The position numbers were made by a program, and so were the translations under genes. Of a DNA stretch of 52,685 nt, positions 33,044-41,461 are shown one piece after another (the first letter of the stretch is position 1; each line of letters opens with the position of its first letter). Source of the stretch: Candidatus Zambryskibacteria bacterium RIFCSPLOWO2_01_FULL_47_14 (GTDB lineage Bacteria > Patescibacteria > Paceibacteria > UBA9973 > Zambryskibacteraceae); contig MHWG01000023.1 of NCBI GenBank assembly GCA_001824005.1, positions 23,984 to 76,668 of the forward strand, in the 5' to 3' direction. The notes below the pieces were generated by a model. That model made no database searches. It was not told the origin of the DNA and saw only the letters and a program-made list of their open reading frames with translations.

Positions 33044-35242
33044 CTAGTCGGAAACGACTAGATTCACAAGTTTTCCAGGCACATAAATTAATTTCTCCAC
33101 ATTCTTATCCACAAGCCACTTCTCTATTTCCGGCAGATTCCTGGCTTTCTCTTGTATCTCCTTCTCACTTACAAATTTGGGAACTTCAAAACTTCCTCGC
33201 ACCTTGCCGTTGACCTGAACCACGATTGTAACAGTCTCTGACACGAGCTTCGTTTCATCATATTGCGGCCAGCTTTCCAAATGTATAGACCCTTGGTCAA
33301 CACCGAGTGTTGACCAGATTTCTTCTGCAACATGCGGCGCAAACGGGGCAAGAAGTTTTAGCAAGGTTTCGTATTCTTCTTGAGAAATTTTTTCTCTTTT
33401 TTCCAAATCGTTGGCGAAAATCATTAGCGTTGAGACGGCAGTATTAAATCTCATCGCTTCGATGTCTTTCGAAACCTTTTTGATCGTTGAATGCATTAAG
33501 ACCTCACCCCCCTCCCCTCTCCTAGAGCTAGGAGAGGGGCGAGACGAAGTCTGAGGTGAGGTCGAGTTCGAAATCTTGTCTTCCAATCTCCACACCTTCT
33601 CCAAAAATCTTCTCACTCCAACAATACTTTGGCTATTCCACGCCACAGACTGGTCAAACGGTCCCATAAACATTTCATATATACGCAAACTATCTGCTCC
33701 GAAAGTGCCGATGATATCATCAGGGTTGATTATATTTCCCCAGCGTTTGGACATCTTCCTCCCATCCTCCGCGATGATCAACCCGACATGTTGTAACCTC
33801 TTGAACGGCTCCTTAGTGCTGACTACCCCAATGTCGTAGAGAAACTTATGCCAGAATCTAGCGTAAATAAGATGTCGTGTGGCATGTTCTGCACCGCCCA
33901 CGTACAAATCTACCATGTTCCAGTATTCTTCTCTCTTTTTATCGACCAATACCTTGTTATTACTTGGATCCATGTAACGTAAGTAATACCAGGAAGAACC
34001 TGCCCATTGAGGCATGGTATTACTTTCCCGGCGGAGAATCTTATCCCCCACTTTTATATTTATCCATTCGGAAATATTGGCCAATGGTGATTCTTCGGTT
34101 CCAGTCGGCTCATAAAATTCCACAAGAGGAAGTACAAGAGGTAAATCATCTTCCGTAAGCGGAATAACTTTGTTACCATCATGGACTACCGGTATTGGCT
34201 CACCCCAGTAACGCTGTCTTGAAAATACCCAATCCCGGAGCTTGTATTTGGTAACTTTCTTGCCAAAATCTTCAAAGCCGGCCTTCTGATAATTCTCGAC
34301 AATCGACAGACCATGTTTCTCGGCAAAAACTTTATCTCTCTCATCATCCGCTGGCACACCCATGATGGCGCCAGTGCCGTAATCAGCCATGACATATTGG
34401 GCTTCCCAAACAGGAATCTTCTCTTTCGTCGCCGGATTAGTGACGTATTCGTCCGTAAATTTATCTTCTTTCCCCGCTTTTACCAGAAATGTCGCGCCGA
34501 AGATAGTATCGGGGCGGGTTGTGAAAACTTCTATGTCGTCGAATTTTATTATCGCCCCCTCGGAACGTCCAATCCAGTTTCTCTGCTGTTCTTTTATAGA
34601 CTCGGGCCAATCTAGTTCTTCCAAATCCTCTAGCAATCTATCTGCATAATCAGTAATCCTTAGCACCCACTGTCTGATGGGACGCAGTTCAACCTCTGCT
34701 CCGCACCTTTCACACTTACCATTTTCAACATCTTCGTTTGCAAGAACTGTCTTATCCACCGGACACCAATTGACTGGCTCACTAGATTCGTACGCCAATT
34801 CTTTTTCCAAAAGCTTGAGGAAAATCCACTGTGTCCATTTGTAGAAGTTTGGGTCAGAAGTGATTACTTCTCTATCCCAATCATAATCAAAACCAAACAT
34901 CTCGAGTTGTTTCTTGTAACGCTCAATGTTTTTTGCAACCGCAATTACAGGATTAGTTTTAGTCTTGATTGCATAATTTTCCGCCGGCAAACCAAAAGAA
35001 TCAAAACCCATCGGATGCAGGACATTATAGCCTTGCATACGCTTCATTCTCGAAACAATGTCGGTAGCAATATAACCTTTAGGATGCCCGACATGAATCC
35101 CTTCTCCGGAAACATATGGAAACATGTCCAAAATATAAAATTTTGGCTTGCCGGCGGATTCACCTGTTTTATAGATGCCAGACTTCTCCCACTCCTTCTG
35201 CCACTTCTGCTCTATATCCTTGGGGTCATATTCCTTTGACAT
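33044..35242 (-). CDS. leuS: Leucyl-tRNA synthetase, shortened editing domain
   Basis: Class I synthetase, 732 residues against ~860. The active site has HVGH (about 52) and KMSKR (GRKMSKRWGN, about 507). The CP1 editing insertion keeps TTRPDT and YGTGAIMGVPADDERD, but the stretch between them is only about 45 residues, roughly 50 shorter than usual. The zinc-knuckle C-x2-C (GKCERCG) is kept. Residues about 564-584 (TSPQTSSRPSPSSRRGEGGE) are encoded by an inserted palindromic element. TACAAT lies 9 nt before the ATG with no ribosome site. Confidence 0.95.
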   Translation of the reverse strand: MSKEYDPKDIEQKWQKEWEKSGIYKTGESAGKPKFYILDMFPYVSGEGIHVGHPKGYIATDIVSRMKRMQGYNVLHPMGFDSFGLPAENYAIKTKTNPVIAVAKNIERYKKQLEMFGFDYDWDREVITSDPNFYKWTQWIFLKLLEKELAYESSEPVNWCPVDKTVLANEDVENGKCERCGAEVELRPIRQWVLRITDYADRLLEDLEELDWPESIKEQQRNWIGRSEGAIIKFDDIEVFTTRPDTIFGATFLVKAGKEDKFTDEYVTNPATKEKIPVWEAQYVMADYGTGAIMGVPADDERDKVFAEKHGLSIVENYQKAGFEDFGKKVTKYKLRDWVFSRQRYWGEPIPVVHDGNKVIPLTEDDLPLVLPLVEFYEPTGTEESPLANISEWINIKVGDKILRRESNTMPQWAGSSWYYLRYMDPSNNKVLVDKKREEYWNMVDLYVGGAEHATRHLIYARFWHKFLYDIGVVSTKEPFKRLQHVGLIIAEDGRKMSKRWGNIINPDDIIGTFGADSLRIYEMFMGPFDQSVAWNSQSIVGVRRFLEKVWRLEDKISNSTSPQTSSRPSPSSRRGEGGEVLMHSTIKKVSKDIEAMRFNTAVSTLMIFANDLEKREKISQEEYETLLKLLAPFAPHVAEEIWSTLGVDQGSIHLESWPQYDETKLVSETVTIVVQVNGKVRGSFEVPKFVSEKEIQEKARNLPEIEKWLVDKNVEKLIYVPGKLVNLVVSD
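33500..33563. repeat. Palindromic element in frame within leuS
   Basis: Outer arms GACCTCACC / GGTGAGGTC (33500-33508, 33555-33563) and an inner hairpin CCCCTCTCCTAG / CTAGGAGAGGGG (33514-33525, 33528-33539). Read in the leuS frame it begins TSPQ. Confidence 0.9.
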
Positions 35243-35251
35243 GTAAGTTAG

Positions 35252-35257
35252 ATTGTA
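35252..35257 (-). promoter_or_regulatory. -10 box of leuS
   Basis: Minus-strand TACAAT, 9 nt from the leuS ATG; no ribosome site. Confidence 0.4.
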
Positions 35258-35263
35258 GCATAG

Positions 35264-35362
35264 CCAAGATGACTAATAAAAAGCGTCGCGGACTGCGTCG
35301 GCAGGAGCGGAGCGTGCGTCCCGAGCACGGGACGATAGCGCGGTTTTTATTAGTTATCTTGG
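35264..35362. mobile_element. MITE-like inverted-repeat element
   Basis: A 99-bp stretch with terminal inverted repeats of about 20 bp, CCAAGATGACTAATAAAAA against CCAAGATAACTAATAAAAA read from the right end. The GC-rich centre holds a second perfect palindrome, CGTCCCG-agca-CGGGACG. It occupies the whole gap between the DUF5671 gene and leuS. It could also serve as a bidirectional terminator. No transposase is encoded. Confidence 0.65.
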
Positions 35363-35370
35363 TGGAAGAC

Positions 35371-36426
35371 CTAGCGTTTGATCGGAGGATACAATTCCGG
35401 ATCAATACTGCGCTCGAAGCAGTGCCTGCCTGCTCCGTGGGCCCAAGTTTCTGAAGTTCTATCAATGACAGATCCTTCCGGTAATCCCGACGTAACCATC
35501 GGCCTAATCTTACCGGCTCCCATGCCGGAACCTTCGCCGTCAAACGTTGCGCAAAGTTCAAATGCTTTCGTTGATTGGCTCTTAAGAACGTACTCATAAA
35601 ACCCGTCAGTCTTCGGGTCGCGAGGGATAATGTAACCCGAGATTGGATCGACGAGATCGTCTAAACGACCGGGCAAACCGCCTTTCTGCTGGAAGTAATT
35701 TACAATTTGCCACTGGATGCTCTGGAGATCGGAGACTCTTTGGCTGTCGTATCGGCGAGCGCGCTGCTCTGCCGGGGAACCCACAATCATAAATCCTGCG
35801 GCAATCGATACGAGGATAATGAGTACCGCAACAATTCTCCAAATATTTCTCTCGCTTGGAGCAATAACATTTCTGATTTCACGCAGGTAGTAGAGGAAGA
35901 TTCCACCGGCAATCACCAAAAGCGCCAAAACTTTGAGGAGGAAGCTGGTGGTAAGTTCCTGTCCGTCGAGGAACATATAAATGACGGTGATCAAATCCCC
36001 CGCTACCACTCCTCCGGCGATGAATAACGTTATATATGCGAGCCATCTCCTGACAAGAGATTCTCGCAAAGCCGGTTCCGAAGCATAACTTTTCTGCAGA
36101 AGCCAAGAGAGGAGAAGGAAGAGCGGGAAAGCGACAATGAGAGTGGCTACCTGGAAGCTGATAGACGGAGAATAGTATTGGTAGTAATTGGTAACCTTCG
36201 GATAAGCGAAGTTGATCACTTCAAAGAGCAGAGTGATGAGCGCTATGGCCGAGGCGTAGAAAGTCACTATCGCTCCCAACTGCATAAAGAAGTCTTTAGC
36301 CGTGCCCACATTTCGATTATCCATGTTGTTTCCTTTTAAATTGATAAGGAGGGTCACAATACCTAAACCAAAAACCACCACTATCACTATAACCATCACC
36401 GGCCAAATAGCCATAAAGGTCATCAC
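35371..36426 (-). CDS. DUF5671 membrane protein with pilin-like tail
   Basis: The 351-residue protein starts with a hydrophobic segment, then a DUF5671-type multi-pass domain at about 40-205 (five or so segments; TAKDFFMQLGAIVTFYASAI). The soluble C-terminus (about 218-345) resembles type II pseudopilin tails: RRYDSQRVSDLQSIQWQIVN, GLPGRLDDL and PKTDGFYEYV. The outer domain has two Cys. Its function is unknown; an envelope sensor or assembly factor is possible. Confidence 0.75.
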   Translation of the reverse strand: MMTFMAIWPVMVIVIVVVFGLGIVTLLINLKGNNMDNRNVGTAKDFFMQLGAIVTFYASAIALITLLFEVINFAYPKVTNYYQYYSPSISFQVATLIVAFPLFLLLSWLLQKSYASEPALRESLVRRWLAYITLFIAGGVVAGDLITVIYMFLDGQELTTSFLLKVLALLVIAGGIFLYYLREIRNVIAPSERNIWRIVAVLIILVSIAAGFMIVGSPAEQRARRYDSQRVSDLQSIQWQIVNYFQQKGGLPGRLDDLVDPISGYIIPRDPKTDGFYEYVLKSQSTKAFELCATFDGEGSGMGAGKIRPMVTSGLPEGSVIDRTSETWAHGAGRHCFERSIDPELYPPIKR

Positions 36427-36438
36427 TTAGATATCTTA

Positions 36439-37248
36439 TCAAATTAAGAACTCTACAACATCTCCATCTTGGACGATGTACTCCTTGCCTTCAATGCGGA
36501 CCCAACCTTTGGCCCAGGCGCTGGCGTAAGAACCAGCTTCAAGGAGCTTGTCCCAATGAATGACCTCGGCTCGGATAAACTTTTCTTGGAAATCAGTGTG
36601 AATTGATTTGCCTGCTTCTGGCGCGGTAGCGCCCCGTCTGGTAGTCCAAGCCCTACTCTCCTTCTCTCCCGTAGTGAAGAAAGTTATTAAATCTAAAAGT
36701 TTATATGCCTCGACAATCAACTGGTCCAGGCCAGTACCGAAAATTGGATCAATTTTCACCGATGGCCCTGGCAATTTTACTTCCAAATTTTCTGCCGCTT
36801 CAGACATATTGAGCACATAAAGCGTGGGCTTCTGAATTCCGGCTTTCTCAAGCTCAAGATTAATAATTTCGATATCGAAGAGTGGATCAACTTTTTCGTG
36901 AACGTGAATGATGTTTGGGTCTTGGAAAATCCTTACCACCTCTATGATCGTGTCCACTTCCTTAATATGAGAGAGGAATTTATTGCCCAAGCCCTCTCCT
37001 TCAGCAGCGCCTCTGACCAAGCCCGCAATATCTACAAACTCCACCACCGCGGGAATTGTTTTTTGGGATTTGGACATTGACGAAAGACGTTCAAGTCTTT
37101 CGTCTGGCACCGGCACAATGCCAACCGAAGGATCAATGGTGCAGAAAGGATAATTCTCCGCCGGCACACCCTTTTTCGTAAGCGCGTTAAATAGCGTGGA
37201 CTTCCCCACATTCGGCAGACCCACGATACCTACGCTTAACTTGCTCAT
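36439..37248 (-). CDS. ychF: YchF/OLA1-type ATPase lacking the helical hairpin
   Basis: A 269-residue Obg-family NTPase against the usual ~363. The G domain has [14 protein letters not shown] (P-loop), [20 protein letters not shown] (G3) and LYVLNMSE in place of NKxE, the YchF mark for ATP preference. The coiled-coil helical hairpin that normally interrupts the G domain (after about residue 130) is missing, with [19 protein letters not shown] joining directly. The TGS domain is present at the C-terminus ([25 protein letters not shown]). Confidence 0.93.
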   Translation of the reverse strand: MSKLSVGIVGLPNVGKSTLFNALTKKGVPAENYPFCTIDPSVGIVPVPDERLERLSSMSKSQKTIPAVVEFVDIAGLVRGAAEGEGLGNKFLSHIKEVDTIIEVVRIFQDPNIIHVHEKVDPLFDIEIINLELEKAGIQKPTLYVLNMSEAAENLEVKLPGPSVKIDPIFGTGLDQLIVEAYKLLDLITFFTTGEKESRAWTTRRGATAPEAGKSIHTDFQEKFIRAEVIHWDKLLEAGSYASAWAKGWVRIEGKEYIVQDGDVVEFLI

Positions 37249-37274
37249 GAGAGAGTCAGAATATCATAAAACAA

Positions 37275-37307
37275 AGACCGCCGTTCGCTTTCGCTACTTG
37301 GCGGTCT
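37275..37307 (-). terminator. Terminator of ABC transporter gene
   Basis: AGACCGCC / GGCGGTCT (37275-37282, 37300-37307) with an 17-nt loop; on the minus strand it is followed by TTGTTTT. Confidence 0.65.
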
Positions 37308-37312
37308 GTTAT

Positions 37313-39115
37313 TCATTCCACACTCTCCTCTCTCTTGGTCTCGTGATACTGACGCCACAGCTCCTGGAATTCAGGGCAGGTCGCCAGTAGGTTTTGAAGC
37401 GTCCCCGAAGCAACGATTCTCCCTCTGCTGAACATGTAGATCTTGTCGAACATGGGCAGAAGATGGAGCCGGTGGATCGAAGAGATGATGGTCTTGTCTC
37501 GGAACCCTCGAAAGATATTCCGATAAACTCTCATCTCTGTCACCGTATCAAGGCTTGAAGTGGGTTCATCGAGAAGCACCACATCTTTGTCATGACACGC
37601 GAGCAGTCCTCTAGCGAGCGCTAGACGTTGCTGTTCGCCACCCGAGAGATTGACCCCTTTCTCTTTGATCGAGGAATCAAACTTCTTAGGTAAGCGCTCG
37701 ACGACGTCAGTGAAGCAGGCCATGTCGGTGAAGTGCCGGACAAAATCCATCTCGTACTCCGCTCCCAGGGTGATATTTTCCAATATCGTGGTAGCAAAGA
37801 TTTCCGGATTCTGTGGCACAAGCGCAATGGCTCGACTGATTCCACCGAAACCGTCAGCGATCACATCACCGTCGCAGACAACTTGTCCACTTGTGGGTTT
37901 GTAGAGATCACGTGCTAGTTTCAGGGTAGTAGTCTTACCACTCCCGCTCTCTCCAACCACAGCATAATTCAATCCGCGTTCGAATGAGAGAGAAACGTCT
38001 TTCAGATGGTCATCTCCATTACCCTCGTTGTGATACGAGAAGTTCAGGTTAGCCACTTCGAGACGCCGCCAGTTTTTTGGCAGCACATGATTGGTGAAGT
38101 TCTCGGTCTTGAAGTTCGTGGTGAGTTCCTCGGAATTCATGATGCGAGACTTACGCTTGATCATGTCGCTGTAGTCGCTGGTAAACCGGAAGAACAGCTC
38201 GCTTACCCGATCGAGGTATCTGATGAGGATAAAGAACGTTCCCACCATAATCCCTTGGATAACGTCGAGGTTCTGCCAGAAGTACACAGCAAGCACGAGG
38301 ATGGTCATGACCGTGCAGCACATGTTGGTGAGAAACCACTTGAGCTCGTTCAAACGTTGGTTGCGCTTGAAGAGATCGTATGGTTTTTCAACCTTATGCA
38401 TGATCGCCTTGAAGACTAGCTTCTCGACACGCAGGATGATCACCGTTGAGATGTTCGAGATCGCGTCGAAGACGCTCTCCGAAATCTGGTTCTCTGATTT
38501 GTTCAACTCCTTGTACTGGGGAATCATGACTCGGTCGAACCGGATGGTGATCCCAATTGATACAGCAAGCATTACCAGCACCACTACCGCAGCGGACCAG
38601 CCGCCGAAGTAGATAAGCATGACAAGGCTTACCGTGAACTGGACGAATCCCCAGATCGGAATGAATGAATCCTCGGCAAACGAGAAAAGGGCGTTAGTCC
38701 CTTTCTCAATTTTGTCGATGGTGTCGCCGGAGTGGTGGTCCACATGCCACTCCATTGGGAGAGTCATGACACCTTTCATCAGGAATCGTCTGTAGTTCAG
38801 ACGCACCTTGAAGGCGTTATTGCGCTCGATGCAACGAGCCGGACCGTGAAGCGACCAGAAGAAGAGTTCGAAAACGAGAGTGAGCATCAGAAGGCCAATA
38901 AGCATCCTGAAGTTTCCACTTGTAATCCCTTCCTGCTGGACGGTATTCATGAGCTTGGCAAACACGAGAGGTCCACCAATCATCGTGATAGTGTTGGCCA
39001 CGATAAACATGATCCAATACCAAACCACTTTGCCTCGGTTGTCTTGCGAGTATTGCCAGGTTTTGCCGAACAGGTAGAGAAGCGGGTTGCGCTTCTCGTC
39101 ACTACGAGTCTCCAT
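37313..39115 (-). CDS. ABC exporter, fused permease and ATPase
   Basis: The 600-residue half-transporter has six membrane helices in residues about 30-330 and a nucleotide-binding domain from about 350. It has Walker A GESGSGKTTTLK (near 397), the signature LSGGEQQRLALARG (near 492) and Walker B VVLLDEPTSSLD. This MsbA/lipid-or-peptide exporter layout works as a homodimer; the substrate is unknown. A strong AAGGAG site precedes the ATG, and it has its own promoter and terminator, unlike the leaderless housekeeping genes nearby. Confidence 0.92.
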   Translation of the reverse strand: METRSDEKRNPLLYLFGKTWQYSQDNRGKVVWYWIMFIVANTITMIGGPLVFAKLMNTVQQEGITSGNFRMLIGLLMLTLVFELFFWSLHGPARCIERNNAFKVRLNYRRFLMKGVMTLPMEWHVDHHSGDTIDKIEKGTNALFSFAEDSFIPIWGFVQFTVSLVMLIYFGGWSAAVVVLVMLAVSIGITIRFDRVMIPQYKELNKSENQISESVFDAISNISTVIILRVEKLVFKAIMHKVEKPYDLFKRNQRLNELKWFLTNMCCTVMTILVLAVYFWQNLDVIQGIMVGTFFILIRYLDRVSELFFRFTSDYSDMIKRKSRIMNSEELTTNFKTENFTNHVLPKNWRRLEVANLNFSYHNEGNGDDHLKDVSLSFERGLNYAVVGESGSGKTTTLKLARDLYKPTSGQVVCDGDVIADGFGGISRAIALVPQNPEIFATTILENITLGAEYEMDFVRHFTDMACFTDVVERLPKKFDSSIKEKGVNLSGGEQQRLALARGLLACHDKDVVLLDEPTSSLDTVTEMRVYRNIFRGFRDKTIISSIHRLHLLPMFDKIYMFSRGRIVASGTLQNLLATCPEFQELWRQYHETKREESVE

Positions 39116-39131
39116 CAGTTTCTCCTTTTCT

Positions 39132-39160
39132 AAGTTATGTCAAAGAACGTTAAAGATCAA
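39132..39160 (-). promoter_or_regulatory. Promoter of ABC exporter gene
   Basis: Minus-strand TTGATC (39155-39160), 17-nt spacer, TAACTT (39132-39137). Confidence 0.5.
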
Positions 39161-39172
39161 AAAGAACAGAAT

Positions 39173-39191
39173 AGCGTGCCGTCGGCACGCT
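39173..39191. terminator. Short GC hairpin
   Basis: AGCGTGCC-gtc-GGCACGCT, followed on the plus side by GTTTG and on the minus side by ATTCTGTTCTTTTTG. The minus side looks the better terminator, but no clear minus gene ends here. Confidence 0.4.
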
Positions 39192-39222
39192 GTTTGAAGG
39201 ATTCAATTTTGAGGAGAATTAA

Positions 39223-39339
39223 ATGCTTATAACAACATGCCACTCTGATACAGCGTTGCGTCCAAGAGCGCCCACGAAATTGTGCGGGGTCTGGTTTGTA
39301 TTAAGTTGTGACATGATGTTGGTCATGTGGGTAGCATAG
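39223..39339 (+). CDS. Possible tiny ORF (38 aa)
   Basis: GAGGAG lies 7 nt before an ATG that opens a 38-codon frame (start MLITTCHSDTALRP, end VMWVA) with three Cys and a hydrophobic end. It lies in the 300-nt gap before the DUF5680 gene. It may be a leader peptide or a chance frame. Confidence 0.3.
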   Translation: MLITTCHSDTALRPRAPTKLCGVWFVLSCDMMLVMWVA

Positions 39340-39358
39340 TACCACAGTCCTGCTGTGC

Positions 39359-39386
39359 TTGCAAGTTCTAGAAAATATTGTATTCT
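39359..39386 (+). promoter_or_regulatory. Promoter of DUF5680 gene
   Basis: TTGCAA (39359-39364), 16-nt spacer, TATTCT (39381-39386). Confidence 0.55.
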
Positions 39387-39420
39387 TGTCTCGGACTTTA
39401 ACCTTCTGAAAGGGGTTCAG

Positions 39421-39912
39421 ATGACAAACAGCGAGATTGAAGCCTTCTTTCTGAAGGCCATGCGGTCGGGCTACGCGGGTGGCGGCGTCGGGAAAACCAT
39501 GACACCGCCGGACGTGAGGCCAAGCACCAAGGAGATCCGGTTTGTTGATGGGGACTGGCTTCTCATCGACGAGTGGAACGTCAATCGGGACACGAACAAG
39601 TCCACTGGGGTGACACGGATTTGGCACGACGGGACGCTCGTCTGGTTCATGAGCTATGGTGGCTACTACCCTGACGAACTGATCCGACCACTCAAGAAGG
39701 CTCTACGCCTCACCTACGAAAAAGGTGTCTTCAAGGGTGGACGGGGCGAAACCGTCGGCGACTTCGAAGCCGGAGTGTTCTACGTCAATACGGTCGAGCA
39801 CGGCGACTTCTCTCACTTCAAAGGCCGCGAGGAGATCGTGGTTCGCGGACCGGAATCGTGTGTTGGCCAGACTGCTGGCTACCACGAGTACTGGGGCATG
39901 AGCCTCATCTAG
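39421..39912 (+). CDS. DUF5680 domain protein
   Basis: 163 residues. The start at 39421 has GAAAGGGG just upstream. It fits the DUF5680 pattern: an N-terminal helix ending in GYAGGGV, then RFVDGDWLLIDEW, a WHDGTLVWFMSYGG block and a C-terminal YHEYWGMSLI. The domain is small, mixed alpha/beta and often found alone in bacteria; no function is established. It has its own promoter and terminator. Confidence 0.75.
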   Translation: MTNSEIEAFFLKAMRSGYAGGGVGKTMTPPDVRPSTKEIRFVDGDWLLIDEWNVNRDTNKSTGVTRIWHDGTLVWFMSYGGYYPDELIRPLKKALRLTYEKGVFKGGRGETVGDFEAGVFYVNTVEHGDFSHFKGREEIVVRGPESCVGQTAGYHEYWGMSLI

Positions 39913-39920
39913 TCCTACTC

Positions 39921-39955
39921 AAGGGCGCACTCGAAAGGGTGCGCCTTCGGTTTTT
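39921..39955 (+). terminator. Intrinsic terminator
   Basis: GGCGCAC / GTGCGCC (39924-39930, 39939-39945) followed by TTCGGTTTTT. Confidence 0.8.
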
Positions 39956-39983
39956 AAAACTTTGTTTAGCTAGAAAAGAGTTG

Positions 39984-40010
39984 GGCCCCTCACCTTGCGG
40001 TGCGGGGCCT
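39984..40010 (-). terminator. Intrinsic terminator of small secreted protein gene
   Basis: GGCCCC-x-CACC paired with GGTG-x-GGGGCC around loop TTGC; the minus side continues CAACTCTTTTC. Confidence 0.65.
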
Positions 40011-40016
40011 GTTGCC

Positions 40017-40472
40017 TCAATGCTCTTGGATGTAGTAGAGCGCTTCCCACCTTCCAGGTGGGTTAGCGCCACCCATCCGCCAGATCGTGAGCCGGCGGGG
40101 CCGACAGTGGCTCGCGCAATGCTCCGTGATGTAGGTCAGCTCGCCGTTCAGCTTTTGGCCGAGCGCTACGAAGACCTCGTCCTCTGGTAAGTGGACCGTA
40201 GACGGCTCGGAGACGAACACCGACTTCTTTTCCTGAGCCGACACAACCGCCCCAAACCCAAACTGGGGTAATCGGCTGTTTATATGATAGTACGACCGCA
40301 TATAGGTCAAGCATTGTTCGACAGTCCGATCTTTCCTGACGGTGAGATCAGCACACCGAACTTTCGCTTCTGCCATGGCTTCATCCCACCTCTGCGAACC
40401 TGTGCGAAAGGTCATCACAGCAAGGGCGATGAATACAAGTCCGCCAAGAACGTACAGAACACGCTTCAACAT
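40017..40472 (-). CDS. Small membrane-anchored protein with Cys pairs (151 aa)
   Basis: The start at 40472 (MLKRVLYVLGG) is chosen because GAGGAGG lies 8 nt upstream. One hydrophobic segment (about 5-21) is followed by an outward domain with Cys at about 41 and 55 and a CASHC pair near 122-126, suggesting two disulfides. I do not recognise the family. It is divergent from the gene at 40607, with overlapping -35 boxes. Confidence 0.6.
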   Translation of the reverse strand: MLKRVLYVLGGLVFIALAVMTFRTGSQRWDEAMAEAKVRCADLTVRKDRTVEQCLTYMRSYYHINSRLPQFGFGAVVSAQEKKSVFVSEPSTVHLPEDEVFVALGQKLNGELTYITEHCASHCRPRRLTIWRMGGANPPGRWEALYYIQEH

Positions 40473-40491
40473 CGAAAGTACCTCCTCTTTC

Positions 40492-40538
40492 ACCCTATCA
40501 CACCCACTATTTACAATCAAGTTAGATTGTTGTATGTT
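40492..40538. promoter_or_regulatory. Divergent promoters with overlapping -35 boxes
   Basis: Plus: TTTACA (40510-40515), 17 nt, TATGTT (40533-40538). Minus: TTGATT (40515-40520), 17 nt, TAGGGT (40492-40497). Confidence 0.55.
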
Positions 40539-40606
40539 ATTGACCAGAAAGTTGATCCTCCGCACCCACCATTAGACGTAAACCCGTAGCTTTCAAGGAG
40601 AGTGCC

Positions 40607-40921
40607 ATGTCCCAAGAGAAGCGTCCGCTCCACGAAGTCCTGTCCCACAAGCTCATCTTCGCACCTATCGGCATTGCCGAAGAGATGAAGCGGGGTGAGT
40701 TGATGACTATTCTCGACACCTTGCGTCAGGGCAAGATGAAGGCGGCCGATGCACACAAGATCGCCGAGGATCACGCTGGTCTGCCCGAGCTCCTGAAGTC
40801 CGCCGGCAAGATTCACCTCGCCCAGTTCGCGCAGGAAGTTCTCGACGACCTCGCGGGTCGCCAGGACGAGAAGAAGCAGGAGAAAACCGAAGAGGTCGTC
40901 GACACGGTCGTCCACGGGTAG
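40607..40921 (+). CDS. Hypothetical helical protein (104 aa)
   Basis: The product starts MSQEKRPLHEVLSHK and is all-helical, with an acidic and Lys-rich tail (RQDEKKQEKTEEVV). AAGGAGAG precedes the ATG. GC-rich codons and the isolated promoter and terminator set it apart from the neighbouring housekeeping genes. I do not recognise the family. Confidence 0.6.
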   Translation: MSQEKRPLHEVLSHKLIFAPIGIAEEMKRGELMTILDTLRQGKMKAADAHKIAEDHAGLPELLKSAGKIHLAQFAQEVLDDLAGRQDEKKQEKTEEVVDTVVHG

Positions 40922-40942
40922 TTCGTCAGCCGCCACATCGAG

Positions 40943-40987
40943 AAAGTTGCCACACCAAGGACTTCTCGGTGTGGCGACTTTTATTTT
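40943..40987 (+). terminator. Intrinsic terminator
   Basis: AAAGTTGCCACACC pairs with GGTGTGGCGACTTTT across an 11-nt loop, then ATTTTT. Confidence 0.8.
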
Positions 40988-41002
40988 TAAATAGTTTTTC
41001 TG

Positions 41003-41026
41003 AACGGCTCAACCAGTTGAGCCGTT
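41003..41026 (-). terminator. Perfect 11-bp hairpin
   Basis: AACGGCTCAAC-ca-GTTGAGCCGTT, with A-rich flank AAAAATT on the right. It could terminate leftward transcription from the 41105 gene. Confidence 0.5.
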
Positions 41027-41034
41027 AAAAATTG

Positions 41035-41081
41035 AAACCGCCCTGCCTGTGAGACACGGCGGTCTCGTCGGCGGGCGGTTT
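41035..41081 (-). terminator. Inverted repeat AAACCGCCC / GGGCGGTTT
   Basis: Nine-base arms (41035-41043, 41073-41081) with a 29-nt GC-rich loop, just after the stop of the 41105 gene. The minus-side tail is CAATTTTTAAC. Confidence 0.5.
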
Positions 41082-41104
41082 GTTGAGAGCATCAGATAGC
41101 GGAG

Positions 41105-41416
41105 TCAGATGTACCCACGGGCAATAAGGTAGAGCACAGCCACAACTAGCACCAACGCTAGTTGAATACTGAAAAATGGATGTGAAGCCGTGAATGTTCT
41201 GCCTCGGACCTCGTACGAGGACTCACCGTGGCTTGCCAGCGTGGCTATTACGGAGAAAAACCCTCCGATAGCGAATGTTATCATCACCCACATCGTCGAT
41301 TCGCGTAAATCACCTCTGAACATGCGGCTAACGATCATTAGGTAACTGACGATTGAGCTGATCGCCAGTGTGAGAATGAACCAAGTAAACGAGAAGTAAT
41401 GAACTCTTGTTTCCAC
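41105..41416 (-). CDS. Small three-helix membrane protein (103 aa)
   Basis: GTG start at 41416, fixed by AGGAGGG five nt upstream. Hydrophobic segments at about 8-28, 42-62 and 84-102. No known motif. Monocistronic cassette with hairpins after the stop. Confidence 0.6.
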   Translation of the reverse strand: METRVHYFSFTWFILTLAISSIVSYLMIVSRMFRGDLRESTMWVMITFAIGGFFSVIATLASHGESSYEVRGRTFTASHPFFSIQLALVLVVAVLYLIARGYI

Positions 41417-41461
41417 GTTACCCTCCTGCTTCTAGAATACAATAATCAAAAGATAATGCAA

